Assembly: GCF_020509005.1 (NCBI RefSeq)
Contig: NC_063012.1
Location: 10,974,001-11,038,000 of the forward strand
Length of the DNA stretch: 64,000 bases
Direction of reading: 5' to 3'
Origin: Fulvia fulva
Taxonomy: Eukaryota > Ascomycota > Dothideomycetes > Mycosphaerellales > Mycosphaerellaceae
Each line of letters starts with the position of its first letter. Within the stretch, counting starts at the first letter, position 1. Shown one piece after another: positions 1 through 10,765 of this stretch. A program made the position numbers and the translations under genes. Below the pieces are notes generated by a model. The model was not told where the DNA came from, did no database searches, and saw only the letters and a list, made by a program, of their open reading frames with translations.

Positions 1-2907
1 ACGCTGGCGACGGATCTGAGATTGGAAGAGAAGGATCGCCTGTAGCAAACATTGCGGGATCCAGGTTCGGGTCAATGCCCGTTGTCGATGCTGGCTTACT
101 TGCCAGTGCTGGGCCTGACGACGATGCAGCAGCTTCCGCGGCCTTCTTCTGAGCTTTTGCTGCAGCTTCCGCAGCCTTCTTCTGAGCTCGCGCAGCACGG
201 TTTGCTGCTCCCACACAGCCGCCACAGCACTTGGCTGCTTCCTGGACCTGGCCATCGATCATAGCGTTGCCACTGAACAGAAGACCCCCACAGTCTTTAC
301 ACTTGGCCTTTGGCGGAGAGCTGGGAGAGCTCGCAGGTGCCGTCGAACTTCGCACTGGTGTTGAAAGACCTGGCAAATTGCTTGCTTTTGGGGCTTGATC
401 AGTGTGCATTCCAGCCAATAGGGCAGCTAAATAGGGGCTGACAAGTGGCGGGTTCGTCGGCAGAGGCGCATCGGTCATTGTGGTATCCTTGATAGGAGGG
501 CTACCTATCGTGGCGGCTGGAGTCGCTTGCTCACCATGAAGTCCAGCCGATATGGCCGGTAGTCCAGAACCAACGAATTGCACAGTCACTGGCCGTGATG
601 CAGTGCCACTCTGCGAGGCCGTCGAAGACGCATCGGGCATGGAGACATCCTCTACGGCAGAGACCTGCTTCAAGATGTTGGCAAGAGTGAGCTCGGGGGG
701 CAGGAATACTGGTTGCGCCTCCTGCATTGGAACATCCTCGCTGGCAGTGAAGTCGGCTTGCAGGGCTGGCTGCGCAGTGTACGGCATGGATGGTGGCGAG
801 GAGAAAGGAGTGCTCGCAGCCACCGGAGCCGCGTCTTGCATCTCAACCTCGTTGATTGAGGGAGATGGTGCCGCGGTCTCGGATGGGGTGGTCGCAGGTG
901 GCGGCGTCGCGACACTCGCTCCCTCTGCGGGAGGCGCCTGCGACGTCGCAACACCTTCATCCATGACACCTTGGACCGGAGTCACGACATCATCGAGATC
1001 AATATCAGGGCTGGTGCCTGTGTGATCATCGGGAGTCGCCTCCGGCATTCCAGCGCCCCCAGCGTCATTCTCATCAGCCTGCGGTGACTCTGCTTCTGGC
1101 TCTGGCTTCGGCACCGACGGGAATGGGCGTGAGCCTCGAGCTGCGCCCGCGTACGCATTCATGACCTGTGACAACGGCGACTTTGCCACTGGTGGCCTAC
1201 TCGTGTGCGCCTTGAGGGCTCGATACATCGACGTATCGCCCTTGCAGCGTCGCAAGGCCGCCGGTACCTTCACCTTGGCTGGGATCCTCCGCAGCTCAGG
1301 GGCGAGGCCGACGAGGCGGGGTGTTGTTATCAGGCTGGCGAGTAAGTCTGAGCCATCAGCTGGCTCGCCGTTGAGCACGGGAGCTGGCGATAATGGCGGG
1401 GTGGCAGTAAGCGCGCCAGTACCGATGGCAGATACCAGCTTCGACAATGCTTCCATACTAATGGCAGGCCCCGCCTCAAATGCCGAGGACACAGACGCGC
1501 CGAGAGAGCCAGGCGCTGGTACAGTGATGCCCTTCTCTACTTTCAGTGCAGCGCGTGACTTGCTCAGTCTCTCGGCTCCTGTCTCCGTCTGTGGGACCGC
1601 TGCGCTCGTAGGCATGGACAGCCCTGGTAGAGCTAGCCATGGCTCTGCACTTACAGACGCCGAAGCTTCGACACTGTCTTGAACGGGCAGAAAGACTTGT
1701 GCTGGCGCGGAAATAGGCGCTGCAGATACTGGCGCTTCGCGCTCGGGACTCAGGAGATAGGTCGAGGCTGAGGCCTCCTCCTGAACCTCGCTAGCAGGCT
1801 GCGATGCTGGTGTGGTCGAAGCACTTGGCGACTGCTCGAGTTGAAGCGCTTCGCTTTCCTCCACCTCTCGCAGCACCTCAGGCTCTACAGTAACCACGAG
1901 CTCCTCCGCTGGTGTGACTGGGGCAGTCGGTGACTGTTCAAACTCAGGCGCAAGCTCTTCGATCTCATCCTGCACGATCTCCGGCACTACAATGGCGGCA
2001 GGCTTCTTTGTTGGTGTAGACGGCCTCTCATTCTTCTTGGGCCCACAGCCTATCTGCAACTTCGACTTCACAGTCCTCAAGTCAAGCAAGGGTCTGGGAT
2101 AGTCCTCTGACCCCCAAATGGCTAGTCGCTGAGGCTTGCTCTCGATCACACATGCGATTGTGTCGGGGCGGACGTACTTCTTGCCGGGCCAGTCGACGTC
2201 AATGTCGGGCGTGCGTAAGCACTGTGACGACATATTCGTGACTCGAGGCTTGGGCAGACGTTGCTTCGGTGATTTAAGAAGACTAGCACGCGCTTGAGCA
2301 GGCAGGTGAGGCTTCGGTGAGCATGATTCATTCGGGTGTGGCTTGTTCGGTGGTGTTGCTGCCTTGCTTGCAGGATCTTTTCTCGAGTCGACTCGACTCT
2401 CAAGATCTACTGCTTTCCCAGCCTGGTCCTCCGCTAGTGGCTCAACTTCGCTGCTGGTGGGTGCAGGTGCGTCTTCCATCTCGATGTCCAAGTCTGGCTC
2501 GATTGGCGGCTGCGTGAGTGCTCGCTTGAACTGAGTGTAAAGGTGCCAGGCAATTGCTGCTATGAGTAGCATGACGATCGGATTCATGATGAGACCCAGC
2601 ATTGTCGCGTTCGGGAAGATGACCTGAAGGAATCGCGCAACATGGTCAATGGCGTTGGCGACAGTGGTGTAAACCGCGATTGCGCTGTGGAGAAAGATCG
2701 AGATTGCGCAGAGGAACAGCTGAGTGATGATTAGTACTGGACTCGAGATGCTACGCCACGATGAGTACTCACGAAGCCGCCGCATAAGATGAAGATGGCG
2801 CAGATGGCTGGGGATGATGTGAGGAGTCCTCGATTGAAGCAGCCCAATGCGACTACGATGATAGAGAAGATGGAGAGGAGGTCCATGACATCGTATGTGG
2901 TGGACAT
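1..2907 (-). CDS. Large membrane-anchored low-complexity protein, 3' end outside window
   Basis: Reading frame open from an ATG at 2907 to the window edge, in two exons: 2773-2907 (45 codons) and 1-2719. The intron 2720-2772 (53 nt) has a GTGAGT donor, a CTAAT branch site and a CAG acceptor, phase 0. At least 951 residues are visible and no stop is seen. Hydrophobic stretches at about residues 9-25, 35-61 and 85-106 look like membrane segments. The rest is a long Pro/Ser/Ala/Thr/Glu-rich, probably disordered tail. Near the visible end is a cysteine cluster (CKDC, then about 22 residues on CCGGC) followed by a duplicated AQKKAAEAAA helix. Several ORFs on the opposite strand are shadows of this gene. 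I do not recognise a family. An envelope- or ER-anchored scaffold is one guess. Exon structure is well supported; function is unknown. Confidence 0.8.
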
Positions 2908-3383
2908 GATAGCGGTAGAGGTCGGAGTCGCACTAGATGGTGCTGACAGTTGCCGACAGCAGACGATGGTGGAGGTTGGTGTCGCACGAGATGTTGTTGA
3001 CAGTTGCCGACAGCAGAGTGTGGTGCACATAGGTGGTGTTGAAAGTGCGACGACAAAATTTGGTAAGGTTGCTGTTTGCAATTGAGATTGAAAGAGAGGC
3101 AGCATTGGAAAGAGAGGGACACAATCAGGTGACGTGATGTGAGGCGGGAAGCTCCCGTGTGAAGGGACCGTGCACAAGCGAAATTCTGCAGAAGTGAATG
3201 AAGTGCTGAGAGCATCTCTGGTCTTGGCGCCAGAACGATTATACTTCCAATTGCTTCGCACCCCACCAAATCCACCACGGAAGACCAACACGCGCTCTCG
3301 TCGGAGACTAGCATCGCACATCGACCACCAAACCTCACAGAACAGCCGACCATTTCAGTACAGATCGACACATCCAGTCCAAC

Positions 3384-4508
3384 ATGACTTCACCGTACCC
3401 ACGAGCGAGTCTGTTGGGGCTTCCAGGAGAGCTGCGAAACAGAAGTAAGCCTCGAGTCATCCGATAAAATGTCGAGTTGAACACTAATGTCTACAGTCTA
3501 CGAGTTTGTGGCCGCAGATGTCACGGACATCCACATATCCACTGCGACCGAGGTGCCGTTCATCCTCGATAGTCGCGAGAGAGACGTCGATACTACCTGT
3601 AGCTGGTATACCGTAGCCTCAGTGACCGACACCGGGGACGTCGTGTTCACACAGCACCCAATGCCTGGCGCGCTCTGCGGTCGCGAACTCGCAGACAAGC
3701 CATCGCCGGAGATCTTCATGGACCAGCATGCGCTTCTTCACACTTCTCGGCAGCTGCGACAGGAGTTGGTGTCGGTAAGTCGGTCTCGACCACGACGTGA
3801 ATTGTCGCTAACAGCCTCCAAGATCCTGCAGAGTTCCGCCACTCGTCCTGTCCGTATCGAGGCGACCATCATAGACTACGACTTCACTCACCTCCTGCGA
3901 CAGCTCGCAAACTACGGTAGCCAAGGCATCACAGCATCGAAGGACCTGCCCGGGCCAGTTTCTGAGATCTTCCTTTACTTCAAGAGAGGCAAAGCGACCA
4001 ACATCGACATCGCGCGCAACTTTCAACTTCTCAAACAACACATCACTCTCCACAAGATGTCTGCCGTGCCAGACCGGAAGCAGTCCTTAGTCTCGTGCAA
4101 CGGCATTCAGTACGAATTTCACCTGCAGACCGAGTACGCTCTGAGGAAGACTACATCAAGAGCATCGAGCAGCTGTTCGCAGCTCGAGAGACTCTGGACG
4201 AAGCCATGCACATCTCGATGAAACTCGAGAACTGGCTCGTCAAGAGCGGTCTTAGCGACCTGATCGACTATCACTATGAGGCGAACATCACACTTCTAGC
4301 ATGCTTGTTGTTCCGGGACCTGTATCGCACACAGAGAGTGCAGAAAATATGGTCCTCGACGGCGGGGCGTATGGAGTGGATGTGGGACGAGCTGGTTCTG
4401 CAAGATGCACTGCACGAGATTCAAAAGCATCAGAGGCCAAAGTACAACTCGCGTATAGAGGTCACCAGTGGGTGGAGACATGCTACGGACAGGAGGAAAA
4501 GATCCTGA
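3384..4508 (+). CDS. LPGELRN-type hypothetical protein, apparent frameshift near 4140
   Basis: The start ATG at 3384 gives an N-terminus containing LLGLPGELRNRIYEFV, the signature of a large fungal family with a short F-box-like/2EXR-like N-terminal motif of unknown biochemical role. Introns: 3445-3496 (branch CTAAT, phase 1, inside the codon joining LRNR and IYEF) and probably 3775-3831 (57 nt, GTAAGT, GCTAAC, CTGCAG), which is supported by alignment with the downstream paralogue. In the last exon the frame used up to about 4140 loses similarity just as the next frame picks up SEEDYIKSIEQ, which matches ADYIKSIEH in the paralogue. A single-base deletion (or a 2-nt insertion) is therefore likely. 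Across the shift the product would be about 337 aa, close to the neighbour's 345. It may be a recent pseudogene or a sequencing error. Confidence 0.65.
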
Positions 4509-4834
4509 GCGATGATCGGCTACATGAAACACTTGGAAGAGCAATATGGATGAGAGCGTAGCTGGTAAACATACTGTAGCGCTATCGCTGGCGCACGTGA
4601 AACAATGGTCAGTCTTGGCATCGCAACAGAGAGACCTTTACCCAACAATGCTCGCCAGCGACAGGTGAACAGTACCCAAAGTTGCGTAATTGAATGTCAT
4701 CCGTCAGTATTCACCTCATGTCAGCACACGACACCAGAACATGAAGTCTTTTCCTAGTTATCTAGCACCCTTCGCCTTTCTTCCCAGTGACTCCAATCGC
4801 ACCATCCCGGAGGAAGAGTTTATCAGCCGACAAC

Positions 4835-5921
4835 ATGACCATGCAGAAACAAGCCAGCCTCTTGGGCCTACCGGGCGAGCTGCGGAACCAGAGTAAGTTC
4901 ATTTAGGTCCACGGTCACTATACGTCGCTAACAATCTGCAGTCTACGGATACGTAGCAGCAGACATCTACCATGTTCAGATCCGACCTGGAATCTCAGTA
5001 CCTCGCATCATTAACTATGAGGATCAAAAAAGGCCGTCTAACAAGACAGCTTGGTATACTCGAGCGGCAGTCATTCAATGCGGTCCGTACGATTCTATCA
5101 TCACATGTCACACTGATCATGGCATGCTCACTCAATACATGAACTCGAGTGTGTTAGACCGACGCATGTCTGATAGGCCAAGTTCCCGCTCCATTCCGAG
5201 GCGGCATCCGCTTTTGCAGACTTGCAGGCAGCTTGGAGAAGAGTTTGGCTCGGTCTTACAAAGCGTCTGCCCTGAACAGCTTGAGGTCGTGGTCGAGAAC
5301 TTCGATTTCTCGCAGTTGTTATATCAGCTCGAGCAATATGACCACGGCAGTAAGGCGCAAGACGAGATCGAAGAGAGCCCACAATCCTGTGACATCGCCA
5401 TCCACCTCGCCAAGCCCACCGCCAGCCTCGAAAGGATCAGACAGAACCTTGGCTTTTTCGCGATTCATTTCCAGCAGCCGACCGATCCCAATGCCACCAG
5501 ACTTGACGAGACAAAGCTCTACACAACCGAGGACGATGACGATCTCGACATCTCTCCCAGCAGCGGCAGGACTCTTCACAAGAACGGCATAACCTACAAG
5601 CTCTACCTTCGCACAGATTACGCTTGGCACAGCAAGGCCGACTACATCAAGTCCATCGAGCACTACGCCACCATCGAGCATGCTCTTGAGAGCGTCTTCG
5701 ATCCGGGGGAGTGTTACCATCCGGGGATGGAGTGGATTCATGGTCCGATGGGAGAACATATGACGGACTGCCGTGCGTTCTTGGTAGAGTTTGATGAGGA
5801 CTATGAGGACGATAATGCTTCGATGAGGGGCATGATTGAGCGGGTTAAGCGGACACTGGACGAAGACAGGGAGAAGGACCTTGCTGCAATTGTAGAGGGA
5901 ATGCCGATGCTGAGAATCTAG
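4835..5921 (+). CDS. LPGELRN-type hypothetical protein, intact paralogue
   Basis: Two exons: 4835-4892 and 4942-5921, joined over a 49-nt intron (GTAAGT donor, GCTAAC branch, CTGCAG acceptor) at the same position as the first intron of the upstream gene. The product is 345 aa. It begins with MTMQKQASLLGLPGELRNQ and continues IYGYVAADIY. The middle contains CRQLGEEF, the C-terminal half has the DYIKSIE motif shared with the neighbour, and an acidic stretch (EFDEDYEDDN) precedes the end. No signal peptide or membrane segment. The conserved intron position, same order and same strand show that this and the gene at 3384 are a tandem duplication. The family is common and expanded in Dothideomycetes. 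A substrate-adaptor role has been suggested from the F-box-like motif but nothing here proves it. Confidence 0.8.
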
Positions 5922-6284
5922 GTTTCCACGCTAGTTGTGTTGCACGTGCGTTGGCGAGGTCCTTTGCCATCAAGCGCTTTGCCTCGTCATCAAGGAGAAA
6001 GCTCGTACCCGAGAGAGCTGGGTCGGCTCTTCACGGCGAAGCTGTGGCCACTATTGCCAGGGCATAGCCTTTCGACAGACGTCCATGCGAGCTTGGTCTC
6101 CTATCTGAAACGGTGTCTCAACTCTCGGCAAGGTCATAGCAGCCATGAGACCAACAGGTATTCTCTCGCAAAGTATTGTTGTGAGGATGTTTTAATGATC
6201 AGGGAAACAAAACTATCAGCTGTCGTCACAAGGCATATATCTTTGCCCACGGCAGGCTTTTTTGCTTGGCCAAGTTCATTACAT
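5922..6284. other. Intergenic, no gene seen
   Basis: Between the LPGELRN gene and the inverted-repeat element. A 117-codon ORF at 5937-6290 has no recognisable motif and runs into the transposable element, so it is not called. Positions 6276-6284 (TCATTACAT) are the left target-site copy of that element. Confidence 0.6.
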
Positions 6285-6933
6285 CGGTGAAATACTCCCA
6301 TGTCCCTCATTGTGTCGAGAAATACTGCCATGTTTCATTGTTTCTAAAACATACTGCCATGTCCTTACATTGTATTAAGAAAGTACTCCTATAACCCTTA
6401 TTGTGTTCAAAAGTACTGCTATGTCCCTTTATTATAAGCAAAAGTACTGATATGTCCTATATATAGTTATATATATAGGTTGCAGCCTATGCACACAGGT
6501 TATAGTAGAAACAAAAGGAAGGGCATAGTAGGTGCAAAAAAGAATGTTTATACCCTAGGTAATATAGTTAGTTAATTGCTTCCTAGGGGAATTGTCTGTC
6601 TGTCTCTGCTCGAATAAACTCTCTTAGCCGCGTATCGTCTTATTAGCCTACTCTCGTCGTCCGATTAACCTGCTTAATCTTGTGCGACTTATAGTTTACT
6701 AAATAAACCTGCTCGTAGGCGACCTGCTATATATCGGATATTGAGGTTAAATACTAGCACCGTAGTCAGTAGAGGTAATCGGCGACCGGTATGTCATAGC
6801 AGTACTTTTGAACACAATAAGGGTTATGGGAGTACTTTCTTAACACAATATAAGGATATAGCAGTATGTTTTGGAAACAGTAAGACATGGCAGTATTTCT
6901 CGACACAATGAGGGACATGGGAGTATTTCACCG
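6285..6933. mobile_element. MULE-like non-autonomous inverted-repeat element (MITE)
   Basis: A 649-bp element with long terminal inverted repeats of about 140 bp (left about 6285-6425, right about 6792-6933), both ending in CGGTGAAATACTCCCATG. It is flanked by a perfect 9-bp direct repeat TCATTACAT at 6276-6284 and 6934-6942. A 9-bp duplication plus long inverted repeats is the hallmark of Mutator-like transposons. There is no transposase ORF; the core is AT-rich, so it would need an enzyme in trans. Each arm is built of degenerate 27-33 bp units beginning ATACTGCCATG. The target duplication is intact, so the copy is not very old. Superfamily assignment is inferred from duplication length and TIR size only. 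Confidence 0.85.
6289..6468. repeat. Iterated subterminal units of the MULE-like element
   Basis: Six degenerate direct units of about 27-33 bp in the left arm, each starting AATACT or AGTACT, followed by a C/G position, then CCATGTCC, then a CATTGTG-like core and an A-rich tail. At least four are mirrored in the right arm (6792-6930). Iterated subterminal motifs commonly serve as transposase binding sites; that role is inferred. Confidence 0.7.
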
Positions 6934-6978
6934 TCATTACATAGAAACACAACTACGCTCCCGGCCTCAGTGTCAAAC

Positions 6979-7377
6979 TCAGTCCTTGACGACCATCCTC
7001 CCTACAACCCCAACAACATCATGAACATGACCCTTCCTCACTTCCACAGCTCCATCGATGTCCCTTCTCCATATCCTCGCACTTTCATACTTCTTCTCCC
7101 TCAGCACTTTCTCCAGAGCCCCTTTTGCCACATTACGATCATTGAACACGCCGATGGTGCGAGAGCTCGACTCCGCGGAGCGCAAGTCGTGGAGTGTCAC
7201 CATGAAAACAAAGGTACCCGTCTTGGCGTTTTGCGCAGATGAGAGGAGATTTGACGCGGCGGTAGAGAGCTGTGCGAATGTGGAAAGCGGTCGTGGCTTC
7301 GGAAACTGGGTCGCTTTGCTGCTATAGTGGTCGATTGCGGCGATTGCTTGGGCTTCGGACATTGCGAGGTTAGTCAT
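6979..7377 (-). CDS. Small hypothetical protein, member 1 of a tandem trio
   Basis: 132 aa from the first ATG in frame (7375-7377). The frame is open a further 13 codons upstream without an ATG. The core reads FVFMVTLHDLR, then a short Ser-rich turn, then TIGVFNDRNVAKGALEKVL. The two genes upstream in transcription order share this pattern: Hyd-Tyr/Phe-Ile-x3-HD-[FL], a short loop, Gly-x-Phe, then a helix with regularly spaced Ala/Leu. No signal peptide or membrane segment is visible, unlike the other two. Function is unknown and I do not recognise the family. It lies just right of the MULE-like element, which sits close to its 3' end. Confidence 0.6.
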   Translation of the reverse strand: MTNLAMSEAQAIAAIDHYSSKATQFPKPRPLSTFAQLSTAASNLLSSAQNAKTGTFVFMVTLHDLRSAESSSRTIGVFNDRNVAKGALEKVLREKKYESARIWRRDIDGAVEVRKGHVHDVVGVVGRMVVKD

Positions 7378-7587
7378 GAGTATGTGCGATGAGCTGGGCA
7401 AGGAGCTTGAGGCCAATTAAGGGGGAAGTGCTGAAACGGCGGCATTGAAGGAAGAGAAGTACAGTGTGACTATGTCAATGGCTAAGCATTACGTTCCATA
7501 ACTTCAAGCATCAAACGCAGCTTTCACGACTGCGCTGCTTGCAGAACCCCCTGTCTCCTAATCTTCATATTTGCTCGCAGCACAGGT

Positions 7588-8019
7588 CTAAAACTTCGCG
7601 CTCCGCACTGTCATTCTCTCAACAACAGCAAAGTATCGTCTGAACGGATCGAGTCCCTGAATGATGTGTGTACCTTTCTCGTCAGGGTGTACAACCGTGT
7701 GATGGCGTTCTAGAGTGTTTCCCGGAGCCTCTCCAACTCGACCGTTGAAAGCTGTTTGGAGTGCATCGAGGGCAGCGTCTACGTTGTCAAACACGCCGAT
7801 GATGCGATGCGAGTTCGAGTTGAAGTCGTGGAAATGGGCAATGTAGACGGAACGTGATAATTGTTGTTTCCGGAGGAATGAACAACTCGACAGAATCATT
7901 GAGACCAAGATGGGGAGTGCCATAATAATGGCGCATGCTGTGTGCACCAACCCTTGTGCTGCTGTCGCAAAAGATAATGGTGTGAACGTGGTAGCGTAGA
8001 TGGTGGAGTTGTGGTGCAT
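7588..8019 (-). CDS. Small hypothetical protein, member 2 of a tandem trio
   Basis: 143 aa from ATG 8017-8019. A hydrophobic segment at about residues 20-48 (AAQGLVHTACAIIMALPILV and on) looks like a membrane anchor or uncleaved signal. The conserved core follows: SVYIAHFHDF, a Ser/Asn-rich loop, RIIGVFDNVDAALDAL. The C-terminus is basic. It sits head-to-tail between two relatives on the same strand, spaced by about 140-210 nt, which points to local tandem duplication. No catalytic signature is seen. Function is unknown. Confidence 0.6.
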   Translation of the reverse strand: MHHNSTIYATTFTPLSFATAAQGLVHTACAIIMALPILVSMILSSCSFLRKQQLSRSVYIAHFHDFNSNSHRIIGVFDNVDAALDALQTAFNGRVGEAPGNTLERHHTVVHPDEKGTHIIQGLDPFRRYFAVVERMTVRSAKF

Positions 8020-8163
8020 GGTGATGGAGCATGCTCAAGCGTCGATGCAGCACGGCGATAAATTAGAGGGTGACGATAAAATAGTTAGATTGTCTTGCGA
8101 TCGGTCTTTGCCAGACTGCGATCATAGATCTGCCGGCAGCAGCAATCAGGGCATACCTCGATC

Positions 8164-8667
8164 TCACCATGTGTCCTGCACGCCGTCCCTGAAACGCATG
8201 TTATGGACAGCCGCCATGACCCCAGAGAAATGCTCGTGGCCTTGTGGTAACTTGATGAGTAGGCCGAGGTCGGTGTTGTCGAGTACGCAGTGTTTGAGGT
8301 CGTTGTCCCACAAATCTCGGCCTTCAAAGTCATTCTCCAAGATCTGATCGATGGCATTTGTTGCATCCGTTTGAGAAGGGAAGGCACCAGCTATAATGCA
8401 TTCGCCCGTTGCGAAGTCGTGCAGTGAGACAATGTAGAGCTCACGCCGGACCAGCAGTGCCCATAGTCGCAAGGGGATCCTGCGCCAAGAGGTAGTGCCC
8501 CAGACGACCAACTGGATGATGACTGCAATCAGATAGGCCAGAAACAGTGTCCAGACAAGAAGGGATATGAAGAGTAGCGGGCAGTTGACATTGGCCATGA
8601 GGCTGCAAAGATTGCCTGGGCCTGGGTGTGAAAGTGAGTCGTTCCTGATCATTGTGTTCTTCCTCAT
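8164..8667 (-). CDS. Small membrane hypothetical protein, member 3 of a tandem trio
   Basis: 167 aa from ATG 8665-8667; a second possible start is Met25 (MANVNC). A strong hydrophobic segment at about residues 31-56 (LLFISLLVWTLFLAYLIAV) is followed by a basic patch and the family core ELYIVSLHDFATGECIIAGAF and an Ala/Ile-rich helix. This is the most clearly membrane-anchored of the three. No introns are evident. Likely topology is a single N-terminal anchor with a small globular domain of about 100 residues. Function is unknown. Confidence 0.6.
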   Translation of the reverse strand: MRKNTMIRNDSLSHPGPGNLCSLMANVNCPLLFISLLVWTLFLAYLIAVIIQLVVWGTTSWRRIPLRLWALLVRRELYIVSLHDFATGECIIAGAFPSQTDATNAIDQILENDFEGRDLWDNDLKHCVLDNTDLGLLIKLPQGHEHFSGVMAAVHNMRFRDGVQDTW

Positions 8668-9126
8668 GTGGAGGAGCGTAACCTCACGCTCAGGCGCTCT
8701 GGTATAGACATCGTGATGTTCCTCCTGTGAATGGTGCTAGCAGATGAATGCAGCGGTGCACACATTGACGACATACGATGATGTTCATCACGGCGCTTGC
8801 CCAAATTGACCATCGTTCGTGCCTACGGCTGCCAAATAGCGGAAGGGCTTGCACGGACAGCAGTATGCCGTGATCGTGGGGATACTGCTGTCCAGGCACC
8901 TTTGACGAGCGTTACTGTTCAGCTGCTTGATCCCACAGGCGGCCATTTTAGTGCCAAATTGAGCTGCCAGTTGCGGATGAATGCTCCGAATGCTTGTGTC
9001 TGACTATCTACAGGTGAAAGACTCTCCCAACATCTATGTCCTGTGCCAAGATGTACCCGCAGCTACACACGCAAACATGTTAGCACCCCACCGTGGGTGG
9101 ATGCCGCAGAAGGAACTAGCAAACTC
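8668..9126. other. Intergenic, no gene supported
   Basis: Short ORFs on both strands (8690-8899, 8797-9003) lack homology-like features or coding consistency. This is the spacer between the last ordinary gene and the start of the transposon block. Confidence 0.5.
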
Positions 9127-9128
9127 TA

Positions 9129-10765
9129 GAACGCTAGCATAAACACCTGGTGCACTCGGCTTTCCCGGTCCGCTGAATCGCGGGTTTTCTAGAAAATTTC
9201 AGGAAATAAGATATAACTTCGTAGTATAGCTAGATACGAGAATACAAATTTCTAGAAATATAGAACTAACGTGCTTTACTACCGAGCGGGCCATACTACC
9301 GAGCGGGCCACTTTTGCTAAGAACTGTACTACTTCTATAGATATAGCTATATAACCACTATTATAGCGTATATTGTCTTCAAACGAGGCTAAACTGACCT
9401 TGGCTGTCTAGACCACGAAACGCGACGCGATAATCACGAATCGACTTACTATAAAGGTATACGACGCGTCTCGAACTATACTAGGGTATCGATTAAATAG
9501 ACGACCTCCTCGGGGTGACTACGAGCCTAGTTTAAAGAAGCTTATAGAGCTAGAAGAGAGGGTAATACTTAAGTATATACTCGAGCTAGATCTAAGAGGT
9601 TTCCCGCTATTAAAGGCTAGTATACGAGTAATAGCCGATTTATTACTATAAGAGAAGGATCTTAAGCCCGCTAGTCTTAATTAGATAGACAGGTTCATTA
9701 GGCGGCATCGTGAGCTAAAGGTTCGTATAACACGTAGATACGATCGTTAGCGAGCCCTAATAGAAGATCTAGACGTTATTAAGAAGTAGTTCTTACTTAT
9801 ACGTAATATAAAGGAGAAGTATAGTATCCTTAACTAGGACACCTATAACTTCGACGAGACAGGGTTTATAATAGGTGTTATTACGTCTTAGAGCGTCGTT
9901 ACGGGTTTAGAAAGGCGTAGTAAAAAGAGGAAGGTCGTTTAATAGGGTAATAGAGAATAGGTAATAGTAATTAAGACTATCTATATAGACGGAATAGCGC
10001 TCCTACCCTATATTATCCTTATAGGCAAATAGCACATTAGTACCTAGTACCAAGACGGTAACTTGGGTCTAGACTAGACAATCGGGCTAATAGAGAACGG
10101 CTAGACTAATAATAAGTTCGGTATACGGTAGCTAGAGTATTTCTAGAAGTATACTATAGCTCGTACGACTAGGGTATAGAGACTACTTATTATCGATAGC
10201 TATAAGAGCTATAACTCGAAGGTATTCTAGAATCTATATAAGGAATACAAGATCTAGGCCCTATATATACTATCGTACGCCTCGTACTTACTCTAGCTAT
10301 TAGATATAGGTTACTATTCGCCTTTAAAGGTATACGGTACTTAGCTCTCGGGCTTAGTACGCTAGCGTATTACTTATATCGATAAAGTAGAGTTCCTACG
10401 CGCCTTCTAGGTAGCCTATAATGCTATATTTAGATAGGAGAACATCCTATCGAGCTTTAGAGGCGCTAGTTTAGTTCTATTTAATCTATAGGTAGTAATA
10501 GATAAGCTTAATATTAAGCTACGTACGCTAACCCCTCTAGCTCCGGACTCTACCCCTTAGGAGTCGAAGACACTATAAACTACAAAAGAATTCGACTCTT
10601 AATCGACACTAGTAACGAACAAAATACGTGCCCGGGTAGGTTTATCGCTAAACTCGTTATAGGAAGGGGTATATTAGCTTATAAAAGGGAGTAGAGAGAT
10701 AGCGTATTAGATAGCTCTTATACGAAGCGAGATTAGTAAGCTACGTAAGTCTAACGAGGCCCTTA
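9129..10765 (+). mobile_element. Fot1/pogo-like DNA transposon, RIP-mutated, right end missing
   Basis: The left end GAACGCTAGCATAAACACC is preceded by TA (9127-9128), the target dinucleotide of the Tc1/mariner superfamily. The same terminus occurs as both ends of the small element at 44213-44893. A direct repeat (TACTACCGAGCGGGCCA, about twice) lies near 9280. The body carries a degenerate transposase in the + direction. The right half is absent: at about 10766 the sequence passes into a LINE tail, and no right terminus is found before 16 kb. Confidence 0.85.
9430..10765 (+). pseudogene. Fot1/pogo transposase remnant
   Basis: One frame reads through with many TAG/TAA stops, at positions where Gln or Trp is expected, as RIP produces. 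Recognisable parts are an N-terminal region resembling the pogo helix-turn-helix (TNRLTIKVYDASRTILGYR), the DDE catalytic start YNFDETGF (codons from 9844) followed by an EERR-like basic stretch, and the C-terminal helix SEISKLRKSNEAL before the break at 10765. In active relatives the DDE domain cuts the element at TA-flanked termini. No function is possible here. Confidence 0.85.

Noticed and set aside
552..1682. Ser/Ala/Gly-rich + strand ORFs at 552-1025 and 1161-1682
   Set aside because: They lie opposite the long minus-strand frame, which is open over 2.7 kb with a proper intron; these are its shadows.
2731..3371. Minus ORFs of 172-196 codons starting at 3321 and 3371
   Set aside because: Only the last 45 codons (from 2907) fit the gene with its intron; upstream codons are low-complexity repeats and leader.
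5937..6290. 117-codon ORF
   Set aside because: No recognisable content and it runs into the MULE-like element.
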